A DNA stretch of 12,642 nucleotides from Propionibacteriaceae bacterium (GCA_030450535.1 JAKDIK010000044.1:1-12642), one strand, 5' to 3'; counted from the stretch's first letter, positions 1 to 7,152 are shown. Numbers and translations are program-made. The notes: generated by a model from the sequence alone, not told the origin.

Positions 1-2
1 CC

Positions 3-413
3 GCGCTGGAATCGGCGGCCATCGCCGCCCGGGCGCGGGGCATCCTCACCTCGCGCTACCACCCGGTGGTGTTCGCCGTCAGCGACGGCGTGGGAGTGGT
101 GGGGGTGGCGTCCGATGAGTACGCCCGCGTCCGGATCGAGGGCGCGCTGCGCCGCGTGGGGAACGAGCAGCCGGTGCTGGACCTGGCCGAGCTCGCGGCG
201 TCCGACGAGGTACGGACGGCGTGGCTCGCCCCGCTCGAACGCCGCGCGACCCCCGCCCCGCACCTCGCGACCGTGCACGCCCACTGGTGGGACGACGTGG
301 CCGCGGCGCTGGCGTCCGGCCAGGGCCGGCGCGCCAAGCTGCTGCGACACTGGATCCGCTCGCGTCGCCACGATGTCCGCCGGGCGCTGCGGCGCCTCCG
401 CCGACGGAGGTGA
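3..413 (+). CDS. Polysaccharide pyruvyl transferase-like protein, 3' end only
   Basis: The frame is open from the first bases of the window to TGA at 411-413, giving the last 136 residues of a protein whose start lies upstream. Fragment residues 17-52 (SRYHPVVFAVSDGVGVVG, then a D-E-Y-A-R-V-R segment and GALRRVG) resemble the C-terminal part of polysaccharide pyruvyl transferase (PF04230/CsaB-like) proteins. In that family an S-R-x-H-x-x-x-F-A-x-x-x-G-V-P-x-V-G stretch belongs to the GT-B-like fold. Family members transfer pyruvate from PEP to cell-surface sugars, although many actinobacterial members are uncharacterised. The tail is very Arg-rich (last 20 residues), which suggests a basic cytoplasmic or membrane-proximal end. 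The next gene is a membrane mannosyltransferase, consistent with envelope glycan work. The family call rests on one motif region and could be wrong; another GT-B-fold transferase is the main alternative. Confidence 0.6.
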   Translation, partial: ALESAAIAARARGILTSRYHPVVFAVSDGVGVVGVASDEYARVRIEGALRRVGNEQPVLDLAELAASDEVRTAWLAPLERRATPAPHLATVHAHWWDDVAAALASGQGRRAKLLRHWIRSRRHDVRRALRRLRRRR

Positions 414-486
414 AAAGCGCGCCCCCGCCGCCCTCGTCGGCCTGAACCCGCGACCGTCGAACGACGCTGCGGCACCGCATCCTCGG

Positions 487-492
487 TAGCCT
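487..492 (+). promoter_or_regulatory. Putative -10 box (TAGCCT) for the mannosyltransferase gene
   Basis: TAGCCT fits the actinobacterial TANNNT -10 consensus and stands out in very GC-rich DNA. It would place a transcription start near 499, about 40 nt before the GTG at 539. No convincing -35 was seen. This is a sequence-only prediction. Confidence 0.4.
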
Positions 493-502
493 GTTCCGGT
501 AA

Positions 503-516
503 CCCCGGATCCGGGG
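503..516. promoter_or_regulatory. 14-bp perfect palindrome in the mannosyltransferase leader
   Basis: CCCCGGATCCGGGG is a perfect 14-bp palindrome. It lies just after the predicted transcription start (about 499) and 12 nt before the GGAGG Shine-Dalgarno at 529-533. It could be an operator or a small 5'-leader hairpin; it could also be chance in GC-rich DNA. No regulator is identified. Confidence 0.3.
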
Positions 517-528
517 CGGGCAGACCGA

Positions 529-533
529 GGAGG
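529..533 (+). promoter_or_regulatory. Ribosome binding site fixing the GTG start at 539
   Basis: GGAGG within GAGGAGGGA (527-535) sits 5 nt before GTG at 539. This is one of the few strong Shine-Dalgarno sequences in the window, and it supports the choice of start. Confidence 0.75.
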
Positions 534-538
534 GACGC

Positions 539-2137
539 GTGAGAATCGCCCCGATCGTGGCGTGGTGGCGCCACTTCGGAGAGCGGCCGTGGACCTACGA
601 CGGACGCCTGGGCCTGCGGCTCATCGTGGCCAGCTGCCTGACCACGATCGTCATCGCGTTCCTGGGTCCGTCGACCGTCACCCTCAACGTGGGTCCCGCG
701 ACGAGCCCTCTGCCGCCGTGGTTCATCCCCGCAGACGTCGGCGCGCGGTTCGGGCTCCCGCTGCCGGAGTGGGTCGTGGTTCCGGCGCTGTGGGTCGGCC
801 TGGTCGTGGGGGCGGTCGGGCTGCTCGTGGCGTGGCGGGCGATCGAGCTGGGCTGGCGTCCCCGCATTCACCGCATGTTCTGGCTGGGCGTCGCCCTCTC
901 CGGCGGCACGGCTCTGGTCCCGCCGCTGACCAGCGCCGACGTCCTCATGTACGCCGCCTACGGCCGACTGCAGACGCAGGGGTTCAACCCCTACGACATC
1001 ACCCCGGCCGAGATCTTCCGGCAGGCCTACGACCCGGTGCTGGTGTGGACCGAACGGCCGTGGCAGGACACGCCCAGCGTGTACGGGCCGATCGCGTCCG
1101 CCACGCAGTGGCTGGCGAACGTGCTGGGGGGCGACTCCATGCACGACGTCGTGTTCTGGTTGCAGCTCATGAACGCGGTGCCGTTCCTGGTGATCTGCGC
1201 GGTGATGATCAAGCTGGCCCACGGCAACGCGGCGGTGCAGACCCGCTCGGTGCTGTTCACCGTTGTGAACCCGCTGTTGATCTGGGCGGTCGTCGCGGGT
1301 GCGCACAACGAGGCCCTGACCCTGGTGTTCGCGGTGATGGCGCTGTGGTTCGTGCGCCGGTCGGCGTTCGTGACGGGCCTGTTCATCGGTCTGGCGGGCG
1401 CGGTGAAGGTGTCGCTGGTCTTCTACGGGCTGGCGCTGATCTGGGGCTACCGGCACGACTGGCGCAAGGTGGTGGGCCTGTGCGTCGGCGCGGTGCTTCC
1501 GATCGCGGTGCTGTACGGCTTCTTCGCCCCCGAGGCGCTGTTCGCGGCCGGCCGCAACACCGGGTACATCTCGGGTGGCTCCTGGGCGCCGTGGTTCTGG
1601 CAGGTGCTGGCGTGGGTCGTCGGCGACCCCCTGGCCCGCTCCCTCACCGGGTGGACGGGGTGGCTCGGCATGGTCGTGATCGCGTGGATGCTGTCGCGCG
1701 TCCTGCCATGGCTGCCCGCACCCGGAGCCGTGGGCCCGGCGCAGTCCGACCCGCTGACGATCACCCTGCGCACCGCGGTGATCCTGTGCACCGCTTGGCT
1801 GGTGACCTCGCCATACTCGCTGCCGTGGTACGACCTCATCGCCTGGGTGCCGCTGGCGCTCATGGTGCCCAACCGGCTCGACTGGCTGCTCGTGCTGCGC
1901 GGCACGGCGCTGTCGGTGGCCTACGTCACGGGCCGGACGGTGGGCTTCAGCGACCCCATGCTCTTCCTCGGCTCGACGGTGGTGCGGGACACGCTCTGTA
2001 CGGCGGTCCAGTGGTTCGTGCTCGCAGCCATCGTCCACTGGTTCTGGACGACCTCGCGCGAGTGGCCGACCCGGGAGTTCGTGGCGACGGGGTTCCGCCA
2101 GTTGTTCCGGAGGTCCGAGGCGGCGGGGCGCCCGTAG
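539..2137 (+). CDS. Polyprenol-phosphomannose-dependent alpha-1,6-mannosyltransferase (MptA/MptB-like GT-C)
   Basis: This 532-residue integral membrane protein has about a dozen hydrophobic segments (for example near residues 26-42, 80-98, 112-130, 205-225, 240-270, 275-300 and 308-328). It resembles the GT-C enzymes that extend mannan cores of lipomannan-type lipoglycans from polyprenyl-phospho-mannose on the outer face of the membrane. The key region is residues 131-151: TSADVLMYAAYGR followed by a G-F-N-P-Y motif. The acidic D134 is in the position of the catalytic loop residue of GT-C enzymes. VYGP at 181-184, AGAHNE at 253-258 and K290 in a G-A-V-K motif also match the family. Start: GTG with GGAGG 5 nt upstream. 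The stop codon TAG overlaps the predicted -10 box of pheA, so pheA can be transcribed separately. Exact acceptor and linkage cannot be read from sequence, hence no gene symbol. Confidence 0.8.
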   Translation: MRIAPIVAWWRHFGERPWTYDGRLGLRLIVASCLTTIVIAFLGPSTVTLNVGPATSPLPPWFIPADVGARFGLPLPEWVVVPALWVGLVVGAVGLLVAWRAIELGWRPRIHRMFWLGVALSGGTALVPPLTSADVLMYAAYGRLQTQGFNPYDITPAEIFRQAYDPVLVWTERPWQDTPSVYGPIASATQWLANVLGGDSMHDVVFWLQLMNAVPFLVICAVMIKLAHGNAAVQTRSVLFTVVNPLLIWAVVAGAHNEALTLVFAVMALWFVRRSAFVTGLFIGLAGAVKVSLVFYGLALIWGYRHDWRKVVGLCVGAVLPIAVLYGFFAPEALFAAGRNTGYISGGSWAPWFWQVLAWVVGDPLARSLTGWTGWLGMVVIAWMLSRVLPWLPAPGAVGPAQSDPLTITLRTAVILCTAWLVTSPYSLPWYDLIAWVPLALMVPNRLDWLLVLRGTALSVAYVTGRTVGFSDPMLFLGSTVVRDTLCTAVQWFVLAAIVHWFWTTSREWPTREFVATGFRQLFRRSEAAGRP

Positions 2138-2140
2138 ACT
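2135..2140 (+). promoter_or_regulatory. Putative -10 box (TAGACT) for leaderless pheA
   Basis: TAGACT includes the TAG stop codon of the mannosyltransferase gene and ends 6 nt before the GTG of pheA at 2147. That spacing would put the transcription start on or next to the start codon. There is no Shine-Dalgarno in the intervening GCTGCG. A clear -35 was not seen. Confidence 0.55.
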
Positions 2141-2146
2141 GCTGCG

Positions 2147-3067
2147 GTGCTCGGATACTTCGGCCCCGCGGGAACCTTCACCCACCAGGCGCTGCGGCGC
2201 CTGACGGACGGTGATGCGATCCCGTTCGCCACGGTGCCCGGCGTGCTGGACGCGGTGCGCTCCGGCGAGGTGAGCGCCGGGCTTGTCCCCATCGAGAACT
2301 CCGTCGAGGGCGGCGTCACCGCCACCTTGGACAACCTGGCCTCGGGCCAGCGGCTGGTGATCACCCAGGAGGTGATCATGCCGGTGTCGTTCGTGCTGGC
2401 GGTGCGGCCCGGCACGGCAGTGTCGGACGTCCGCCGCATCCTCACCCACCCGCACGCCCACGCCCAGACTCGGGACTGGGTGGCCGCGCACCTGCCCCGG
2501 GCGGCGGTCACCGAGGGCGGCTCCACCGCCGCCGCGGCCGCCGAGGTGGCGGACCCGAACTCCCGCCACGACGCAGCGATTTGCGCACAGGTGGCGGCCG
2601 AGATGTACGGGCTGGAGGCCGCGGCGTCCGACATCGCCGACAACCCGGACGCCGTCACCCGCTTCGTCCTCGTGCGGGCACCGGGGGAGATTCCGCCGCC
2701 GACCGGGGCGGACAAGACGACGCTGGTCGCCTACATGCACGCCGACCGCTCGGGGGCGCTGCTGGAGATCCTGGAGCAGTTCGCGATGCGGGGGGTGAAC
2801 CTGACGCGCATCGAGTCGCGGCCCACCAAGAAGGCGTACGGGGAGTACTGCTTCAGCATCGACGCCGAGGGCCACATCGGGGAACCGCGGCTGCGGGGGA
2901 CGCTCAAGGGGCTGCACCGGGTCTGCCGGACGGTGACGTTCCTGGGCTCCTACCCGCGGGCCGACGGCGTCCGGCCGAAGATCGCGCGCGGCTTCACCGC
3001 GGACGACTACGACGCGGCCGAGCACTGGATGGACGACCTCCTGGGCCGCCCGCACCGGGCGCCGTAG
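2147..3067 (+). CDS. pheA: Prephenate dehydratase
   Basis: Cytoplasmic enzyme of phenylalanine biosynthesis that converts prephenate to phenylpyruvate with loss of water and CO2. At 306 residues it has the usual length of the monofunctional actinobacterial enzyme, with no chorismate mutase domain. The catalytic domain starts at the N-terminus (LGYFGPAGTFTHQA, residues 2-15), and VPIENSVEGGV at 47-57 is a family signature. The catalytic TRF motif is at 171-173 (DAVTRFVLV). A C-terminal ACT regulatory domain (about 190-270) carries GALLEIL (203-209) and ESRP (223-226), the motifs linked to phenylalanine feedback binding. The start is GTG, because the protein begins directly with the conserved core and no plausible upstream start exists before the preceding stop. 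A -10-like TAGACT lies 6 nt upstream, so the mRNA is probably leaderless. The gene converges with the PAP2/kinase fusion 24 bp downstream. Confidence 0.96.
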   Translation: MLGYFGPAGTFTHQALRRLTDGDAIPFATVPGVLDAVRSGEVSAGLVPIENSVEGGVTATLDNLASGQRLVITQEVIMPVSFVLAVRPGTAVSDVRRILTHPHAHAQTRDWVAAHLPRAAVTEGGSTAAAAAEVADPNSRHDAAICAQVAAEMYGLEAAASDIADNPDAVTRFVLVRAPGEIPPPTGADKTTLVAYMHADRSGALLEILEQFAMRGVNLTRIESRPTKKAYGEYCFSIDAEGHIGEPRLRGTLKGLHRVCRTVTFLGSYPRADGVRPKIARGFTADDYDAAEHWMDDLLGRPHRAP

Positions 3068-3085
3068 GAGCCGTCGCTGGCAGTC

Positions 3086-3100
3086 CCGCGGTTACCGCGG
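3086..3100. terminator. Short hairpin between convergent genes (possible bidirectional terminator)
   Basis: CCGCGG-TTA-CCGCGG is a perfect 6-bp inverted repeat with a 3-nt loop. The loop is the TAA stop codon (read on the minus strand) of the PAP2/kinase gene, and the hairpin lies 18 bp after the pheA stop. No T-run follows on either strand, so intrinsic termination would be of the U-tract-less kind and is uncertain. Confidence 0.35.
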
Positions 3101-4648
3101 CACCATCACCCGCACGGCACCAGGCACGACGGTGGCCTCGAGGCGGCGGCACTCGCCGACGGCGTCCCCGTCGAGCTGGTAGGCCACGGGGGCGTCGGCT
3201 TCGACCACGAACGACTTGGCCTGCGCCCGCTGGACGCCCTTGGTGTCGGATTTCCTGAGCATGCCGGTGGCGAGGACGGCCCAGTCGCCCACGTTCTTCG
3301 GCGTCGCGATGAGGACGTCGAGCAGGCCGTCGTCAGGAGAGGCGTCCGGGGCGAGGTCGATCTGGCCCTGGATCTGGCCGACGTTGGCGATGAGCACCAT
3401 CGACGCCTCGACCTCCTCCGAGCCCTGCTCGTCGATGGTCAGCCGAGCGGCGAAAGGCGGCTGGTTGAGGGCGTTCGCGGCGGCGACCACGTAGGCGGCC
3501 GGGCCGACGACCTTCTTGAGGTCATCGTTGGTGTCGCCCATGATCGCCGCGTCGGTGCCCATCCCCGCCATGACGGCAGACGCGTCGGCGGGCTGGTCGT
3601 CGGCCTTGATCTCGACCAGATCGATGGTGCGCGGACTGCCGTCGAAGGCCACGTCGAGCGCGTCGGCGAAATCGAGGGGGACGTCGAGGTTGCGTGCCAG
3701 CAGGTTCCCGGTACCGACGGGCAGGATGGCGACCGGGGTCGGCGAGCCTGACATGGCGGCGCACACGGCGCGCACCGTGCCGTCGCCGCCGGCGACGAAC
3801 ACGAGGTCGGCCTTGCGGCGGATGGCGCGCCGGGTGGCGCCGGCGCCCGGGTCGTCCGCCTCGGTTTCGATCCACATCGGGGACTGCCAGCCTCGCTGGG
3901 TGCATTCGCCCTCCACGTGGCGCCGGAAGATGACCGGGTCGGGGATCTTGGTGGGGTTGTAGATGACCGCGGCCCGTCGGGGCGTGTTTTCGCTGGCGTC
4001 CGCCTTGCGCACGAGGTCGGGCAGTGCCGCCACCCGGACGCCGGCCAGCGCGAGCGCCAGCGACGCGAGCGCGCCCCCGAGGAAGCCGCCGCCGACGAGG
4101 TCGCTGAACCAGTGCGCGCGCAGGGCCCAGCGGTCGTAGGCGATGAACCACCACACGAGCGTCATGCCGGCGATCGCGAGCCCCACGAACAGGCGGCGCT
4201 GCCGGGTGAGCACGAGGGCGGCCACGACCATGACCGCGAGCATGGTGAGGGAGGTCATGTGCGCCGACGGGTAGCCGAATCCCTCGTTGGTGATCAGGGG
4301 CGGCGCGAAGGGTGGCCGCTCCTGCCGACTGAGGAATTTCGCGAGCTGGTAGCCGCCCCACGTGAAGGGGATCGCGAGCCCGGCGGCCCAGGCGAAGTTG
4401 TGGAGCCGCCGCCGCGAGGCCCAGACGGCCAGGGCGACGAGCCCGACGAACTGGACGTACGGCACCGTGACCACGGCGACGGCCGCCAGCACCTGCCCCC
4501 AGCCGCTCATGGGATCGACGCCCGGGGTGCGCGAGGGGGCGTTGAGGCCGTCCAGCGCGGTCGTGCCGAGCGCCAGCCAGGTCCACAGGGCGAACAAGAG
4601 TGCGGTGACAAGGAAGAACAGGTGGGCCAGACCGAAGCGTGCGCGCAT
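3092..4648 (-). CDS. PAP2 phosphatase / diacylglycerol kinase-family fusion protein
   Basis: The 518-residue protein joins two lipid-phosphate domains. Residues 1-210 form a multi-pass membrane PAP2 (type 2 phosphatidic acid phosphatase) domain with a complete catalytic triad of motifs: K104-x6-R111-P112, P127-S-A-H130, and R173-x5-H179-x3-D183. Residues 225-518 form a cytosolic DAGK/LCB5-type lipid kinase domain with AAVIYNPTK (226-234), the nucleotide-binding GGDGT (287-291) and PVGTGNLLARNL (310-321). One half removes phosphate from a lipid phosphate and the other adds phosphate to a lipid alcohol; the substrate is unknown (phosphatidate/diacylglycerol or a polyprenyl lipid are possible). 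The architecture is known in Actinomycetota. ATG start at 4648, no clear Shine-Dalgarno; a CACACT box (minus strand, 4656-4661) lies 7 nt upstream, a weak -10 candidate. It is divergent from serS and convergent with pheA. Confidence 0.9.
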   Translation of the reverse strand: MRARFGLAHLFFLVTALLFALWTWLALGTTALDGLNAPSRTPGVDPMSGWGQVLAAVAVVTVPYVQFVGLVALAVWASRRRLHNFAWAAGLAIPFTWGGYQLAKFLSRQERPPFAPPLITNEGFGYPSAHMTSLTMLAVMVVAALVLTRQRRLFVGLAIAGMTLVWWFIAYDRWALRAHWFSDLVGGGFLGGALASLALALAGVRVAALPDLVRKADASENTPRRAAVIYNPTKIPDPVIFRRHVEGECTQRGWQSPMWIETEADDPGAGATRRAIRRKADLVFVAGGDGTVRAVCAAMSGSPTPVAILPVGTGNLLARNLDVPLDFADALDVAFDGSPRTIDLVEIKADDQPADASAVMAGMGTDAAIMGDTNDDLKKVVGPAAYVVAAANALNQPPFAARLTIDEQGSEEVEASMVLIANVGQIQGQIDLAPDASPDDGLLDVLIATPKNVGDWAVLATGMLRKSDTKGVQRAQAKSFVVEADAPVAYQLDGDAVGECRRLEATVVPGAVRVMVPR

Positions 4649-4717
4649 GCGCCCCAGTGTGGCACCTGGGCGGGCCGGCGCGGACGACCGCCCGGTTCTG
4701 CTGGTCGGTGGTGCCGA

Positions 4718-4723
4718 TACACT
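4718..4723 (+). promoter_or_regulatory. Putative -10 box (TACACT) for leaderless serS
   Basis: TACACT fits TANNNT and ends 8 nt before the GTG of serS at 4732. The intervening CGTGCTCC has no Shine-Dalgarno. A poor -35 candidate (TTCTGC, 4696-4701) lies 16 nt upstream. The 83-bp region 4649-4731 is shared with the divergent PAP2/kinase gene. Confidence 0.55.
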
Positions 4724-4731
4724 CGTGCTCC

Positions 4732-6006
4732 GTGATCGACCCGAGGATTCTGCGCACCGACCCGGACCGCATCCGCCGCAGCCAGGCTGCCCGCGGCGAA
4801 TCGGTCGAGCTCGTCGACGAACTGGTGGCGGCCGATGAGCGCCGTCGCAGCCTGATGGCCACCTCCGAGACGGCGCGGGCCGAGCAGAAGGCGTTGTCGG
4901 CGCGCATTCCGAAGGCGTCAGCGGAGGAGAGGACGCAGCTGCTCGCCCGCACGAAGGAGCTCGCAGCCGACGTCAAGCGGGCCCAGGCTGAGACCGAGGC
5001 GGCGCAGGCGAGCTTCGACGACCTGATGCTTGCCGTGGGCAACCTGGTGATCGACGGCGTCCCCACCGGGGGAGAGGACGACCTGTACGTCATCGACAGC
5101 TGGGGCACGCCGCGCGACTTCGCGGCGGAGGGGTTCACCCCGCGGGATCACCTGGAGATTGGCGAGCTGCTCGGCGGCATCGACATGGAGCGCGGCGCGA
5201 AGATCTCGGGCTCGCGGTTCTACGTGTTGAAGGGTCAGGTGGCGCAGCTCGAGTTCGCCCTCCTGCAGCACGCGATGGCGAAGGCCGCCCAGTGGGGATT
5301 CACGCCGATGATCGTCCCCAGCCTGGTGAAGCCCGAGGCGATGGGCGGCACGGGCTTCCTGGGGCAGGCGGCCGAGGACGTGTACCACCTGGAGGGCGAC
5401 GATCTGTACCTCGTCGGCACCTCCGAGGTCGCGCTGGCGGCCTATCACGGCGACGAGATCCTCCCAGCCGAGACGCTGCCACGGCACTACGTCGGGTGGT
5501 CGAGCTGTTTCAGGCGTGAGGCGGGGGCGTACGGCAAGGACACGCGCGGCATCTTCCGGGTGCACTGGTTCGACAAGGCGGAGATGTTCGTCTACTGCGA
5601 TCCGGCGGACGCCGAGGCCGAGCACGAACGCCTGCTGGGGTACGAGAAGGAATTCATCGAGTCGCTGGAGATCCCCTACCAGGTGCTCGACGTGGCCTCG
5701 GGGGATCTGGGCAGCTCGGCGGCGCGCAAGTACGACTGCTACGGTTGGCTGCCCACGCAGAACCGGTACCGCGAGATCACCTCGACCTCGAACTGCACCG
5801 AGTTCCAGGCGCGCCGACTCAACATCCGCACGAGGGATGCCGAAGGCACCCGCCCGCTCGCCACCCTCAACGGCACCCTGTGTGCCATGACCCGGACGAT
5901 CATCATGATCCTGGAGAACCACCAGCTCCCCGACGGATCCGTGCGGATTCCCGAGGCGCTGCGCCCCTCGTTCGGTGGCCGGGAGCTGCTGACCCCGCTG
6001 TCCTGA
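4732..6006 (+). CDS. serS: Seryl-tRNA synthetase
   Basis: Class II aminoacyl-tRNA synthetase that charges tRNA-Ser (and tRNA-Sec where present) with serine in the cytoplasm. The product has 424 residues, typical of bacterial SerRS. The N-terminus IDPRILRTDPDRIRRSQ is the classic family start, followed by the antiparallel coiled-coil arm (about 27-100, rich in E, R, A and K). The catalytic core includes motif 2 with FRRE at 260-263 (SSCFRREAGAYGKDTRG) and motif 3 at 380-398 (NGTLCAMTRT, then ILENHQ), which bind ATP. The GTG at 4732 was chosen because it matches the conserved N-terminus. The same frame is open further upstream to an ATG at 4639, but that adds 31 residues unlike SerRS and overlaps the start of the divergent gene. 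No Shine-Dalgarno is present, and TACACT lies 8 nt upstream, so translation is probably leaderless. It converges with corA across a large inverted repeat. Confidence 0.97.
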   Translation: MIDPRILRTDPDRIRRSQAARGESVELVDELVAADERRRSLMATSETARAEQKALSARIPKASAEERTQLLARTKELAADVKRAQAETEAAQASFDDLMLAVGNLVIDGVPTGGEDDLYVIDSWGTPRDFAAEGFTPRDHLEIGELLGGIDMERGAKISGSRFYVLKGQVAQLEFALLQHAMAKAAQWGFTPMIVPSLVKPEAMGGTGFLGQAAEDVYHLEGDDLYLVGTSEVALAAYHGDEILPAETLPRHYVGWSSCFRREAGAYGKDTRGIFRVHWFDKAEMFVYCDPADAEAEHERLLGYEKEFIESLEIPYQVLDVASGDLGSSAARKYDCYGWLPTQNRYREITSTSNCTEFQARRLNIRTRDAEGTRPLATLNGTLCAMTRTIIMILENHQLPDGSVRIPEALRPSFGGRELLTPLS

Positions 6007-6033
6007 GCGGGCCGGGGGCCGCCCACTCCCGTT

Positions 6034-6120
6034 CCCCTCGCCGACACTCAACTTTCTGACAGGCGATAACCGTCCGGACGCTGCTCTGCTGTCAGAAACT
6101 TGAGTGTCGGCGAAGAGGGG
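6034..6120. repeat. 25-bp imperfect inverted repeat between serS and corA (terminator or REP-like element)
   Basis: The arms at 6038-6062 and 6089-6113 are reverse complements over 25 nt with one C-C mismatch (6052 against 6099), around a 26-nt loop (6063-6088). The core is CCGACACTCAA...TTTCTGACAG on the left arm. C-rich (6034-6037) and G-rich (6117-6120) flanks could extend the stem past a small bulge. It sits in the 137-bp gap between the convergent serS and corA stops, where a bidirectional terminator is expected. The arms are less GC-rich than the surroundings, and there is no terminal T-run. The size and near-perfect symmetry also fit a dispersed REP or MITE-like palindrome. Confidence 0.75.
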
Positions 6121-6143
6121 GCGGGGAAGAAGGGGCGGCGCAG

Positions 6144-7121
6144 CTAGATCCAGTCCTGACGCTTGAACACCCCGTACAGCACGCCGACACCGATCACGAT
6201 CAGCACCACCGACAGCCACAGCCCCAGCGGTGCGGAGAAACCCGGGTAGGGGATGTTCTGCCCGAACCACCCGGTGATGGCCGTCGGCACCGCGATGATT
6301 GCCGCCCAAGCGGCCAGCTTTTTCATGATCGTGTTCAGCCGGGCGTCGGTGAGCGAGAGGTTGGTCTCGAAGGCGCTCGTCACCAGATCGCGCAGCGACT
6401 CGGTCCACTCCGTGGCCCGCAGCACGTGGTCGTAGAGGTCGTCGTACCAGGGCCGCAGCGCCGGCACGTCCGAGGCGGGGTGCCGCAGAAGCCCATTGAC
6501 CACCTCGCGCATCGGCAGGACGATGCGCCGCAGCGCCACCAGATCCTTGCGCAGGCTGTACACCTGACGGGCGAACGCCGCCCCCGTCGGCTTGTCCTCG
6601 AACAGCGTGTCCTCGAGGTCCTCCAGGGTCTCGTCCATCGTGCCGATCGCATGGAAGTGCCCGTCGACGACCACATCCATCAAACCGTGCGCCAGCGCCC
6701 CGGCGCCCGCGGCCAGCAGCTCGGGATTCTCGTCCCACCGACGCACGACCTCGCCCATGTCGAAGCGGTCGTCGAGCCGGATCGTCACCAGCGCGTGCGG
6801 CATCATCCAGCCCGAGATGCGACTCAGGCGCAGCGAGCCCAGGGCGTAGCCCGGGTCGATCGCGTACACCGTGAAGAACAGGTGCGACTCGTGCCGGATC
6901 AGCTTCGGCCGTTCCTTCGGGCCCAGCGCGTCCTCGACCGCGGTCGGGGGCAGCCCCAACTCGGCGGCGATCTCGCCCAGGTCGGACGCCGTGGGCTCGA
7001 GCAGGTCGACCCACACCAGCGTGTCCGTGTCGTGCGCGGCCGCCGGCAGTTCCTCGTGGGTCACGGAGTCGTCGGTGAGCCGACCCTGCCGCCATGTGCG
7101 GCTGGAGACCAAGGTGTCCAT
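6144..7121 (-). CDS. corA: CorA-family divalent cation transporter (GQN variant)
   Basis: Membrane transporter of the 2-TM-GxN (CorA) family, which forms pentamers that move Mg2+ and sometimes Co2+ or Ni2+. The 325-residue protein has a large N-terminal cytosolic domain (about 1-265), with a long helical region around 165-265 rich in charged residues. Two C-terminal membrane helices follow (about 268-287 and 298-318), then a short KRQDWI tail. The signature loop after the first helix reads TGWFGQNIPYPGF, with GQN at 287-289 in place of the canonical GMN. The rest of the loop lacks the usual acidic MPE; I recall similar GQN/PYPG loops in actinobacterial CorA homologues. ATG start; no Shine-Dalgarno is evident, and a CAAGAT box (minus strand, 7128-7133) lies 6 nt upstream, a weak leaderless-promoter candidate. 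Divergent from the HAD gene with a 39-bp gap. The ion specificity is uncertain. Confidence 0.9.
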   Translation of the reverse strand: MDTLVSSRTWRQGRLTDDSVTHEELPAAAHDTDTLVWVDLLEPTASDLGEIAAELGLPPTAVEDALGPKERPKLIRHESHLFFTVYAIDPGYALGSLRLSRISGWMMPHALVTIRLDDRFDMGEVVRRWDENPELLAAGAGALAHGLMDVVVDGHFHAIGTMDETLEDLEDTLFEDKPTGAAFARQVYSLRKDLVALRRIVLPMREVVNGLLRHPASDVPALRPWYDDLYDHVLRATEWTESLRDLVTSAFETNLSLTDARLNTIMKKLAAWAAIIAVPTAITGWFGQNIPYPGFSAPLGLWLSVVLIVIGVGVLYGVFKRQDWI

Positions 7122-7146
7122 GGCTTCATCTTGGCGCGCGAGGCAT

Positions 7147-7152
7147 TAGGTT
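7147..7152 (+). promoter_or_regulatory. Putative -10 box (TAGGTT) for the leaderless HAD gene
   Basis: TAGGTT ends 8 nt before the GTG at 7161. The same hexamer followed by G occurs before the ABC ATPase gene (10007-10012). The spacer GGGGGGAC has no good anti-16S match at the right distance. No -35 was recognised. It lies in the 39-bp divergent gap with corA. Confidence 0.5.

Noticed and set aside
414..538. Search for a tRNA, small RNA or small gene in the 125-bp gap
   Set aside because: No cloverleaf or convincing small reading frame was seen. Only the -10 candidate, the palindrome and the RBS are reportable.
56..3055. A 999-codon open frame on the minus strand across the first three genes
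   Set aside because: It is rich in R, P, H and G, matches no family, and lies antisense to three well-supported genes. Long antisense frames are expected in DNA this GC-rich.
4639..4731. Upstream ATG extension of serS (31 extra residues)
   Set aside because: The extra residues do not look like SerRS, they overlap the start of the divergent gene, and the conserved N-terminus begins at GTG 4732.
4918..7095. A 725-codon minus-strand frame over serS and corA
   Set aside because: It is in the wrong frame over corA, antisense to serS, and reads as low-complexity composition rather than a protein family.
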